36,101 nt of DNA from Acidobacteriota bacterium (lineage in GTDB: Bacteria > Acidobacteriota > Terriglobia > Terriglobales > Acidobacteriaceae). A model generated the notes under the pieces. That model saw only the letters and a program-made list of their open reading frames with translations. It ran no database searches and was not told where the DNA came from. Made by a program: the position numbers and the translations under genes. Below are positions 24,119 through 34,329 of the stretch, one piece after another. Position 1 is the first letter of the stretch; each line of letters begins with the position of its first letter. The DNA is taken from NCBI GenBank assembly GCA_021846945.1, contig JAJZVZ010000033.1:1-36101 (forward strand), read 5' to 3'.

Positions 24119-25894
24119 TCAGCAATGCGCTTTCGATGCGCCCGGCTCGCACTTGATCCATGCCAGCGCATGGTACTCGTAGGGCAGATACTCCGGCTCC
24201 CAAACGTAATCCAGCAGTTGCTCCCGCAATGGCACATCGTCCATGGGCTCGGCGACTTCCTCGTCAATGGCCTGCTTTCCCACCGCCTCCGCCACCACCA
24301 GGCTGATCTTGCGGGCATCGCGGATGGGCGGCAGCAGCGGCGCGTCTTTGCCGCACTCGGCCTCCGACAGGCCGGCCAGCGCCTTGGCCGCGGCCATGAT
24401 CATGCCGTCGGTAACCAGTTGCGCGCGCGAGACGAGCGCCCCGAGCGCCAACCCCGGAAAGATGTACGAGTTGTTCACCTGCGCAATGGGAATCAATCGG
24501 CCGTCCACCTCAACCGGCGCAAAGGGGCTGCCGGTTCCCACCAGCGCGCGGCCCTCGGTCCAGCGCAGCAGATCAGCCGGCCTAGCCTCAGTGAGCGAAG
24601 TGGGATTGGAGAGCGGAAAGATGACCGGCCTTTCGGTGCGGCTTGCCATTTCGCGCACAATCTCTTCCGTAAACGCTCCCGCCTGAGCCGACACGCCAAC
24701 GAGAACCGTCGTCCTGGTATTGCGCACGACGTCGAGCAGCGAGATTGAGTCTGTGCCCGACAGTTTCCACTCCGCCACCTCTTCCCGCTTGCGCATCAGC
24801 AGTTCCTGCCCGGGCCGCACGCCCTGGCATCCCTCCACCAGCAAGCCGTAGCGATTGAAGGCATAGATGCGTCTGCGCGCCAGCTCTTCGCTGAGCCCTT
24901 CTTCCTTCATGGCGGCGATCAGCAGCTTCGCAATGCCAAGCCCGGCGGCGCCCGCGCCGAAGAGAACGATGGTCTGCTCGGTCAGCGGAATGCACGTGGC
25001 CTGAACGGCGGCCAGTAGCGTAGCCGTCGTCACCGCCGCCGTTCCCTGAATGTCGTCGTTGAAGGTGCAGAGCCGGTAGCGATAGCGCTCCAGCAGCCGC
25101 GCTGCGTTCACACCGGCAAAATCCTCCCACTGCAACAGGATGTGGGGCCAGCGGCGCTCCACCGCAGAGACAAACTCCTCCACAAAATCGTCGTACTCCT
25201 GGCCGCGCACACGGTGGTGTTGCCAGCCGATGTAGATCGGATCCTTGAGCAGCGCCTCATTATCGGTACCCACATCCAGCAGCACCGGCAGGCAGTGCTC
25301 CGGCGGAATCCCGCCCAGCGCCGTGTACAGGGCCATTTTGCCGATAGGAATCCCCATGCCGCCGGCCCCCTGATCGCCGAGCCCAAGGATGCGCTCGCCA
25401 TCGCTCACCACGATGCAGCGGATGTCGTCATAGCGCGGATCGGCCAGGATCTGGTCGATCCGCTCGCGGTTTGGATAGCTGATAAACAGCCCGCGCGAAC
25501 GACGCCAGATCTCGCTGAACCGCTGGCAGCCCTCGCCCACCGCCGGCGTGTAGACGATCGGCAGCAACTCCTCTGTATGGTGCGCGATCAGCGAGTAAAA
25601 CAGCGTCTCGTTGGTGTCCTGCAGGTCGCGCATAAAGGAATACTTGGCAAACGCCGTCGTCAGGCTCTCAAAGGCCTTCATGCGGCGACAGCGCTGCTCC
25701 TCAAGGGTGCCGATGTGCGGCGGCAGCAAGCCATGCAGCGCAAAGGCGTCGCGCTCTTTTTCCGTAAAAGCCGTGCCCTTATTCAGCCGGGCGTTCAGCA
25801 ACAGTTGAAAACCGGAAAGCCGGGTATGAATCACGGCTCTATGATTCCTGCTTGCACATTTTGGAGACTCTTCGATCACGTGTGTGTTGTTCAC
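24119..25894 (-). CDS. NAD(P)-dependent malic enzyme, large type
   Basis: The 591-residue enzyme oxidatively decarboxylates malate to pyruvate and CO2. It has the two-domain layout and length of the large malic enzymes. N-terminal domain motifs include RNKGTAFT-like LNKGTAFTEKERDAF, LLPIVYTPAVGEGCQ and RCIVVSDGERILGLGDQGAG. The cofactor domain has FNDDIQGTAAVTTATLLAAV and the dinucleotide loop FGAGAAGLGIAKLL. FPLSNPTS and NNSYIFPGLALGA are also family signatures. I place the start at GTG 25894, where AGGAGG stands eight bases upstream; an in-frame ATG at 25966 has no ribosome-binding site. Whether NAD or NADP is used cannot be settled by eye. With PPDK, encoded further right, it would act at the pyruvate/PEP node. 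Confidence 0.94.
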   Translation of the reverse strand: MNNTHVIEESPKCASRNHRAVIHTRLSGFQLLLNARLNKGTAFTEKERDAFALHGLLPPHIGTLEEQRCRRMKAFESLTTAFAKYSFMRDLQDTNETLFYSLIAHHTEELLPIVYTPAVGEGCQRFSEIWRRSRGLFISYPNRERIDQILADPRYDDIRCIVVSDGERILGLGDQGAGGMGIPIGKMALYTALGGIPPEHCLPVLLDVGTDNEALLKDPIYIGWQHHRVRGQEYDDFVEEFVSAVERRWPHILLQWEDFAGVNAARLLERYRYRLCTFNDDIQGTAAVTTATLLAAVQATCIPLTEQTIVLFGAGAAGLGIAKLLIAAMKEEGLSEELARRRIYAFNRYGLLVEGCQGVRPGQELLMRKREEVAEWKLSGTDSISLLDVVRNTRTTVLVGVSAQAGAFTEEIVREMASRTERPVIFPLSNPTSLTEARPADLLRWTEGRALVGTGSPFAPVEVDGRLIPIAQVNNSYIFPGLALGALVSRAQLVTDGMIMAAAKALAGLSEAECGKDAPLLPPIRDARKISLVVAEAVGKQAIDEEVAEPMDDVPLREQLLDYVWEPEYLPYEYHALAWIKCEPGASKAHC

Positions 25895-26283
25895 TTGCGT
25901 GTCCTCCTCGCTCTCGAGGCTTTTACACCCAACACTTCGCGAGCCCTCCGGGAAGCGCATATCCATCCGGGACAGTCCGTCGGCTCATCTTTATTTGGGC
26001 CCGGCCAGGAGCCGGCCTGTTCCCGCAGAAGATGCGCTCTTTATTATGCGATGGGTGGACCTGCGCCGACCTATGAGATTCATCACACGGGTTTTGTTCA
26101 ATTCCCGGAGGCGGTATGGCCGGAAACGATAGAGAGGAATCTGCGCCCGAAACTGCCGCCGGCACGCCCCTCAATGATCCCGGGGAACCGAGGCAGGGCC
26201 TGCCGCGCAGAAGGACAACCTTCGCGGCCCATCAGGTTCGCGTCCGCAATGGCCGCTTCCGCAGCCAGCGTTGCGCACAACGC
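25895..26283. other. Intergenic region upstream of the malic enzyme gene
   Basis: This gap lies between the YihY stop and the malic enzyme start. It contains the AGGAGG of the malic enzyme gene, AT-rich patches near 26040 and 25990 that may include its promoter, and a GC-rich inverted repeat at about 26000-26018 with one bulged base. An ATG at 26116 with a good GGAGG opens a plus-strand frame, but that frame runs antisense through YihY. Confidence 0.4.
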
Positions 26284-27198
26284 CTAGCTCTTCGGATCTC
26301 CCAGCCACGAAACGCTGAACTGCGCTCCCGCGAAAAGGATCAGCCCCGAGACATAGGCCCAGAACAACAGCCCGACGGAGACAAAGAACGGGCCATACAT
26401 TGCGCGCAAGTCCAGGTGGGGCAGAACTGCCACAAAGACGAGCCGTGCCGCCAGCCAGACAATCCCGGTTGCAACGGCCGTGCGCAGCACCGGCCGCCAC
26501 GGAACCTTGCGGTTCGGCAGCAGCCAGTAGATAAAAAAGAAAAACAGGATCGCGGCCACCCCGGTCGAGGCCGACAGCCAAATGTAACTGAGCCCCTTGA
26601 AGACAAAGTTGCCGGTGTGGTGAAAGAAGATGAAGGTCAGGATCGCCTGCGCGCCCTCATTCACAAAGATGCTTGCCATGGCCAGCACAACCATCAGCAA
26701 CGCCAGTCCGAAGGCTACCGTCTGGTTCCACAGATAATTGCGGCTCTTGGCCACGCCCCATGCCTGGTTCAGCGCCACTTCCAGCGGCAGAAAGATCCCC
26801 GTGCAGGAGACGAGAATCATCACCAGCGAGAATATCTGCACACCGTGCCGCGGAGCCACTACCGACAGGTTGTAGGTGAGCCATTCCTGGCTTGCCGTCG
26901 AAGGCAAATAATAAACGACCATCTGGTCGATCACATCCACCATGGCTTCAGAATGGAAGACCGAGCGGGCCAGCGTATACAACAGCACGGTAAAGGGAAT
27001 AAACGAGATGATCGCGTTGGCCGCCACACTGAAAGCGAAGGTGTGCACCTCGCTGTCGAGCAGGTAGGAGACGAGCGCCTTGCCGTCCCGACGCCAGCGA
27101 TACCACTTGGAAATTGAGGCCGGTTCGGCCGCCTCCACCGTGCCACCGGCCTCGATCTTCGTTTCCTTGGGCACGACGGAATTGAAACCTTCAGCCAC
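26284..27198 (-). CDS. YihY/BrkB family inner membrane protein
   Basis: The 304-residue protein is a polytopic membrane protein of the YihY/virulence factor BrkB family, once thought to be RNase BN; its true function is unsettled. After a 60-residue soluble start come about six hydrophobic segments. Family features include TFAFSVAANAIISFIPFTVL, a long segment with GIFLPLEVALNQAWGVAKSR, and the final helices ending in GAQFSVSWLG. The start is set at GTG 27198 because AGGAG lies seven bases upstream; an in-frame GTG at 27273 is less supported. It lies between queG and the malic enzyme gene on the same strand, with no obvious functional link. Confidence 0.9.
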   Translation of the reverse strand: MAEGFNSVVPKETKIEAGGTVEAAEPASISKWYRWRRDGKALVSYLLDSEVHTFAFSVAANAIISFIPFTVLLYTLARSVFHSEAMVDVIDQMVVYYLPSTASQEWLTYNLSVVAPRHGVQIFSLVMILVSCTGIFLPLEVALNQAWGVAKSRNYLWNQTVAFGLALLMVVLAMASIFVNEGAQAILTFIFFHHTGNFVFKGLSYIWLSASTGVAAILFFFFIYWLLPNRKVPWRPVLRTAVATGIVWLAARLVFVAVLPHLDLRAMYGPFFVSVGLLFWAYVSGLILFAGAQFSVSWLGDPKS

Positions 27199-27368
27199 CT
27201 TGCTGCTCCTCGCTGGCAAACTCCGAAGCGCGCTCCGATTGGACACAGCAAAAAACGCGCCCGCCGGTCCCACGTATCTTCAGCGATTGCATCTATTTCA
27301 GGATAGCCCTATGCGCCCACCCCTTGTTGCACGAGCAAAATCCGAACCCACCCTCGTACAAACAGGAC

Positions 27369-28535
27369 TCAGTTATCTCCACGGCCCGACTCTGGATTTC
27401 CGAGTTTCTCAAGCGCCCACCTCGTCGCCGCGCGCAGCCCCTGGTCCGCAGCCTCGGCCCACGCCCTGAGCCAGGGCGCAAAGCGCGCCTCTCCACTGTT
27501 TCCCATGGCAACGGACACGTTCCGCCGCATACCCAAAAAACCTGCTCGCCGCACCGGCGAGCCGTTGAACTGCCGTTCAAACTCCGCCTCATCCATCCCG
27601 GCCAGCCAATCCAGCGCCGGGTTCACCAGTTCCTGCCGCGTGTGCAGTTCGGAGTCCGCCGCCACCGGCGACTTCCGATTCCATGGGCACACATCCTGGC
27701 AGATGTCGCAGCCAAAGACCTGCCGTCCCATCCCCTCCATCAGCTCCGGCGCAATCGGCCCCTTGTACTCGATGGTCAGGTAGCCGATGCAACGTGTCGC
27801 GTCCATCTGGTAAGGCGCAATCAGCGCCTGCGTCGGGCAGGCATCCAAGCAGCGGCGGCAGCTTCCGCAGCGATCCGGCAGCGGCGCCGGAATCCTACCT
27901 TCTCTTTCTTCTTGGACTGGCAAAGACGTCAGCAGGACAGCCAGAAACCCATACGACCCCAGTTTGGGATGGATCAGGCAGGTATTCTTGCCTGTCCAGC
28001 CCAGCCCCGCCGCCGCGGCCAGCGAGCGCTCCACCACCGGCCCGGTATCGACGAAGCCCCGCGCCTCAAAGTTGCCAAAACGGGCGTGCAGGCTTGCTTC
28101 CACCGCGTTTACGCGCTTCCGCAGCACCTTGTGATAGTCACTCGGCCGCTCAGTACCGTCCCGCTCCGTCCGGCTCGACCATGCGTAGCGGGCGATCCAT
28201 CCCGTAGCACCGGGGGCCGGCTCGGTAGAACGAGGTTGCGCTGAGTGGTAGCTGGCAAAGCACACGATCGCCGAGCGCGCCCACGGAAACGGCACTTCCA
28301 CCCGCTCGCGCAACAGCCGCCCGTCCTCGGTGACCCGCTCCAGGTAGCGCATGGTTCCGGCACGTCCGCCACGGATCCACCCCGCAAACCGCGCCGCATC
28401 CCGCGCCGCGTTGGCGTAGGGAAGCGCTACCAGGCCCGCTTCAGTAAAACCGGCCTCGATGGCCAGCGGCCGCACGCTATCCAGATCCAGCCGGGGGAGA
28501 AGATGAACCGCGGAATAGGGCAGATCGTGGGCCAT
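27369..28535 (-). CDS. queG: Epoxyqueuosine reductase
   Basis: QueG reduces epoxyqueuosine to queuosine in tRNA wobble position 34, using a cobalamin and two [4Fe-4S] clusters. The 388-residue product shows the cluster motifs CGSCRRCLDACPTQAL and CDICQDVCPWN, the substrate-region sequence FVDTGPVVERSLAAAAGLGW, and GKNTCLIHPKLGSYGFLAVL. A HEAT-like C-terminal part follows (FLGMRRNVSVAMGN). The ATG at 28535 is chosen because it begins the family-like N-terminus; the frame stays open upstream without a better start, and no clear Shine-Dalgarno sequence is seen. No other queuosine genes are in the window. Confidence 0.96.
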   Translation of the reverse strand: MAHDLPYSAVHLLPRLDLDSVRPLAIEAGFTEAGLVALPYANAARDAARFAGWIRGGRAGTMRYLERVTEDGRLLRERVEVPFPWARSAIVCFASYHSAQPRSTEPAPGATGWIARYAWSSRTERDGTERPSDYHKVLRKRVNAVEASLHARFGNFEARGFVDTGPVVERSLAAAAGLGWTGKNTCLIHPKLGSYGFLAVLLTSLPVQEEREGRIPAPLPDRCGSCRRCLDACPTQALIAPYQMDATRCIGYLTIEYKGPIAPELMEGMGRQVFGCDICQDVCPWNRKSPVAADSELHTRQELVNPALDWLAGMDEAEFERQFNGSPVRRAGFLGMRRNVSVAMGNSGEARFAPWLRAWAEAADQGLRAATRWALEKLGNPESGRGDN

Positions 28536-28796
28536 AAGAGCGCTAGTGTACCAACTCGTACATTTGCTTAAGGAGCTTGCGGACGAGGCGAATCGAGAAA
28601 AATCGTGCTCCATTCCACCGAAAACTCGCGGCGCGGCGCTGTCTCCCGGAATTCAGGATAAACTTTCTTTCAGAATCAGCCGAGCGGATACAAAATGACT
28701 TGTGCGCGAGCCGGGACGTTACCCGGCCGGAGGCCGTGGGATGCGCCAACAACGGGCAATCGTCAGTTGGATCCGCGAATGGAGGCAAGTCTCGCC
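28536..28796. other. Divergent intergenic region
   Basis: This gap separates queG (minus) from the uroporphyrinogen-decarboxylase-like gene (plus). The sequence near 28660-28705 is relatively AT-rich and may contain the plus-strand promoter, but no hexamer pair stands out. Confidence 0.4.
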
Positions 28797-30119
28797 ATGA
28801 CCGCACTGGAAGATTACGGCACTGGCCTCTCTACGGGCCTGGAACAAACCGTCTCTGAAAGCATCCAAACCGGCTTCCATGAGGCAGACCTGACGATCTT
28901 TCCGGAAGAGCGGGAGATATTGCGGAAACTGGCCGAGAGAGTCGCGACGCTGGCTGCCCTGCCGGAGATGCGCGAGAAGCGGGAGTTGTGGCGCAGGCAT
29001 AACCGGCTCGAGAAGACGCGGCCCGTCATCTTTTGCGACCCCGAGAACGGCTGGAACGAAATCATCACCGAGCGGCAGATGCGCTGCAGAACAAAGATCG
29101 CGCGCCGCTGGGAGATGAACCTGCGCAAGGAAATCTTCTGGGGCGAGTTGATGGGAGACGACCGGCCGGTGGAGGCTTGCTTTAATGTGCCGTACACCTG
29201 CTCGGCTGATTGCTGGGGCGTGGAAATCAAATATCACAAGCCTGAGCAACTGGGCTCTTATGTATGGGAGAGCCCCGTCAGAAACTACTCCACCGACCTC
29301 GGCCGCATCCATCCGCTGACCTTTGAGATCGATTGGGCAGTGTCGAAGGCATGCTACGAACTGGCCTCTGAGATTTTTAGAGGAATCCTGACAGTTCGCC
29401 AAAAAGGGACATGGTGGTGGTCACTGGGGATCACCTATCCGGCGATCCTGTTGCGCGGCATGCAGAACATCTATACAGATTTCCGTGATTATCCGGACGA
29501 ACTGAGGCAACTGTTCTCCATCATCTTGCAGGGGCACATGAATAAGCTGGATTACCTTGAGGAGAACAACCTGCTTTCGCTGAATAACGATGGCACGTAT
29601 GTCGGGTCGGGCGGATACGGCTATACGGACGAGTTGCCGCAATCCGACTTCAACGGCAGGGTCCGGTGCAAGGATATGTGGGGATTCACGGAAAGCCAGG
29701 AGTCCGTCGGCGTTTCCCCAAAAATGTACGAAGAGTTCATCTTCCCGTTTGAAAAGCCGATCATGGACCGGTTCGGTCTGACCTGTTACGGCTGCTGCGA
29801 ACCTGTGCATACCCGCTGGCATGTGGTAAAGCGCCATCACCGGCTGCGCCGGGTTTCCTGCTCAGCCTGGGCCAATCTGGAAATGATGGCCGGATATCTG
29901 CAGGACGATTTCATCCTGTCTCTCAAACCAAACCCGGCCGTGCTCGCTGTGCCATCGCCGGACTGGGGTGCGATCCGGAGTTATTTGCGCGAGGCCGTCG
30001 AACTTGGCAGAGGCTGTTGCCTTGAAATCATCATGAAGGATAATCACACGCTCGCCTGCCACCCGGAACATGCCGTTGAATGGGTCCGAATCGCAAAGGA
30101 AGTGGCCGCCAACGACTGA
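28797..30119 (+). CDS. Uroporphyrinogen decarboxylase-like / corrinoid methyltransferase-like TIM-barrel protein
   Basis: The 440-residue soluble protein resembles the UROD/MtaA/MetE superfamily in overall pattern, not classical HemE. The N-terminal half has EEREILRKLAERVATLAALP, ELWRRHNRLEKTRPVIFCDP and the aromatic, Cys-containing segment CFNVPYTCSADCWGVEIKY. The C-terminal half holds GLTCYGCCEPVHTRWHVV, where Cys, Glu and His could bind zinc as in methyltransferases of this superfamily, and later RVSCSAWANLEMMAGYL. It probably acts on a methylated substrate or corrinoid rather than in haem synthesis. No corrinoid-binding protein or reactivase is adjacent. The ATG at 28797 follows GGAGG by 11 bases; the frame is open upstream to 28695. 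The exact function is unknown. Confidence 0.78.
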   Translation: MTALEDYGTGLSTGLEQTVSESIQTGFHEADLTIFPEEREILRKLAERVATLAALPEMREKRELWRRHNRLEKTRPVIFCDPENGWNEIITERQMRCRTKIARRWEMNLRKEIFWGELMGDDRPVEACFNVPYTCSADCWGVEIKYHKPEQLGSYVWESPVRNYSTDLGRIHPLTFEIDWAVSKACYELASEIFRGILTVRQKGTWWWSLGITYPAILLRGMQNIYTDFRDYPDELRQLFSIILQGHMNKLDYLEENNLLSLNNDGTYVGSGGYGYTDELPQSDFNGRVRCKDMWGFTESQESVGVSPKMYEEFIFPFEKPIMDRFGLTCYGCCEPVHTRWHVVKRHHRLRRVSCSAWANLEMMAGYLQDDFILSLKPNPAVLAVPSPDWGAIRSYLREAVELGRGCCLEIIMKDNHTLACHPEHAVEWVRIAKEVAAND

Positions 30120-30393
30120 GCCGCCCCACGAGACATCACTTCTCTTCTGCGCAGCGGCTCGCGCCATTCAAGAAGGGCTGAGTGTCGCGTCTGGCAAGGC
30201 AGGCCAGGGCTCTCCGCGGAACCGCAGTCGCCGCTTTTGCGTATTTGGAATTACTGTCCGAATGCGGACGCCAGATTTTGAAAGCGCACACCTGGAGCCG
30301 CGGCAAGGGATGTTGAAATGCTGCTTTCCCCTGCAATTTCAGCTGATTCGCCTCCAACTACTTTGGCCGCCCGCGTGCTGATTTCTGGTATGC
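30120..30393. other. Intergenic region between the UROD-like and STAS genes
   Basis: No supported gene was found. Open frames here lack ribosome-binding sites. The stretch just before the STAS gene contains inverted repeats, listed separately. Confidence 0.4.
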
Positions 30394-30433
30394 CCGGGAC
30401 CCCGGATACGCGCTCACAGTCCCGGAGCCGGGA
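30394..30433 (+). promoter_or_regulatory. Overlapping inverted repeats in the STAS gene leader
   Basis: CCGGGAC (30394-30400) pairs perfectly with GTCCCGG (30419-30425), and the palindrome TCCCGG-AG-CCGGGA (30420-30433) shares the second arm. The two pairings exclude each other and lie 11 bases before the AAGGAGG of the STAS gene. They could be an operator or a switchable leader; both are unproven. Confidence 0.3.
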
Positions 30434-30456
30434 AGGGCCCCAAAAGGAGGTTTGTC

Positions 30457-30816
30457 ATGACCGGCACAACATGCAGCACAACCGTAACGGTAGCTTTCCC
30501 CGCGGACGACCGCGAAGAGCTTACCGAACTGGTGCGCGGTAACGAACAACGCCTGCTGGAAGAGATCAAGCCCCTGGTCAGCCGCCAGTGCGTCACACTC
30601 GATCTTGGACCGGTCCGGCGCATCGACGCCGCCGGCATCTCCGCCCTCATCTCCCTCTATCGCTTCGCCGAGGAAGCAGGTCACTGCTTCACCGTCTCCA
30701 ATACCGCGCCGCACGTTGCGGAGATTCTGTCCCTGGTCGGGCTTGACCGCATCCTTCTGTCGCGGAATGCGGCTGAAGCCCCGCGGGAACCCGCGCTGTC
30801 CCTCACCGCGGCCTGA
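30457..30816 (+). CDS. Single-domain STAS protein (anti-anti-sigma-like)
   Basis: The 119-residue cytoplasmic protein is one STAS domain, the fold of anti-sigma factor antagonists such as SpoIIAA. The core is seen as VTLDLGPVRRIDAAGISALI (about residues 46-65), followed by a helix and ending in VAEILSLVGLDRIL. At the position where SpoIIAA-type proteins have the phosphorylated serine (Asp-Ser-Ser-Gly), this protein has Asp57-Ala58-Ala59-Gly60, so control by serine phosphorylation at that site is not possible. A near-perfect Shine-Dalgarno sequence (AAGGAGGT) suggests strong translation. No kinase, phosphatase or sigma factor gene is next to it. Confidence 0.88.
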   Translation: MTGTTCSTTVTVAFPADDREELTELVRGNEQRLLEEIKPLVSRQCVTLDLGPVRRIDAAGISALISLYRFAEEAGHCFTVSNTAPHVAEILSLVGLDRILLSRNAAEAPREPALSLTAA

Positions 30817-30905
30817 TTCTTGCTTGATTGCGAACCGGGTTGCTGGCACCGGAAGGCGTAAACCGCAAGTAGATGGCGGGTGGTCCAGTTCTGGCCCATG
30901 AAGCT

Positions 30906-30940
30906 GGGTGCTCCATGTCTGGATTTTCAGACAAGGGAGG
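30906..30940 (+). repeat. GGGTGCCCC hairpin repeat, copy 5 (diverged)
   Basis: The copy reads GGGTGCTCCATGTCTGGATT then TTCAGACAAGGGAGG and aligns base for base with much of the copy at 20920. Its stem is shorter: GTCTG (30917-30921) pairs with CAGAC (30928-30932). Confidence 0.5.
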
Positions 30941-30992
30941 CCACGAACCTTGACCGGCCGACGCTTTCCTGACCTGCCTGCGGAGGGGCCGG

Positions 30993-31143
30993 TTACCTCG
31001 ATCTCAGGCGCCCAATCATGGGATTGGTGTAACTGAGATGTGCACCCGCCAACGGAATGGCGGCCTTCGGGCCCTGCCGGATGGTTTCCGGAATCTTTCC
31101 CAAAATCAGATCTTTTCCGCAGCCCCCCGAAGGAATACCCATC
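30993..31143 (-). pseudogene. Possible C-terminal remnant of a degraded gene
   Basis: From an ATG at 31143 a minus-strand frame runs 49 codons to a TAA at 30993. Its protein-like text includes GKDLILGKIPETIRQGPKAA and HLSYTNPMIGRLR, with codon choice resembling real genes. There is no Shine-Dalgarno sequence, and the frame upstream does not continue as a recognisable protein. This could be the decayed end of a lost gene or chance; the family is not recognised. Confidence 0.25.
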
Positions 31144-31261
31144 GCCACGGAACATCTTCGGAGACCGCTGAAACCCGCCCTCTGCGCCGTCCTGCATCTC
31201 AAATTGCGAAAAAGATCCGCTCATCCCGAGCGCGAAACCGCGTTTACCTGACGTTGCCTCT

Positions 31262-31290
31262 GTGACGAGAGGCACAGGCAATCGTATACT
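31262..31290 (+). promoter_or_regulatory. Putative ppdK promoter with overlapping inverted repeat
   Basis: GTGACG (31262-31267) and TATACT (31285-31290) are 17 bases apart. An imperfect inverted repeat spans the -35 area: TTGCCTCTGTG (from 31254) pairs with CACAGGCAA (ending 31282) with two unpaired bases. It may be an operator. Confidence 0.35.
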
Positions 31291-31463
31291 TGAAGCGCTA
31301 TTTGTTCTAGCGACTCATGAAACCCGTTAGGCGCAGCCGGATGTTTGGATGATGCGCTCGTATTCAGCCTGTTGACCTGGAAAGTTAGAGTGCTGATGCA
31401 GTGTAGTTCCACCCTTTCATAGGCACCGTTGCCGCGGAATCGAAGACACGGAGGCTTTTTTCC

Positions 31464-34202
<2,739 letters not shown>

Positions 34203-34220
34203 GTGCCAACCCGTTAACCA

Positions 34221-34260
34221 GCGAGGGCGCGGCCATCAGCCGCGCCCTCGCTGCTTTTGA
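34221..34260 (+). terminator. Strong intrinsic terminator after ppdK
   Basis: AGCGAGGGCGCGGC (34221-34234) and GCCGCGCCCTCGCT (34240-34253) form a perfect 14-base stem with a five-base loop (CATCA), followed by GCTTTTG. It lies 18 bases after the ppdK stop and is the clearest terminator in the window. Confidence 0.88.
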
Positions 34261-34329
34261 AGCATCCAATCCGAATGCCGCCGTTTATGCTCACGTTTCA
34301 AGCGCACTCAGCCGGCCGCGCAATCGCAA

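Larger units (their letters stand above)
30817..31463. other. Long intergenic region before ppdK
   Basis: This 647-base gap has no well-supported gene. It contains one hairpin repeat, a possible gene remnant on the minus strand and a candidate ppdK promoter, each listed separately. The remaining open frames lack start signals. Confidence 0.45.

Noticed and set aside
26116..27117. Plus-strand frame of 333 codons starting at an ATG with a good GGAGG upstream
   Set aside because: Most of it runs antisense through the well-supported YihY gene, its product is low-complexity and rich in Arg, Gln and Pro, and no family is recognisable.
30358..31281. Minus-strand 307-codon frame across the STAS gene and its downstream gap
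   Set aside because: It overlaps the STAS gene antisense and lacks a ribosome-binding site or a recognisable domain; only a short part in another frame looks protein-like.
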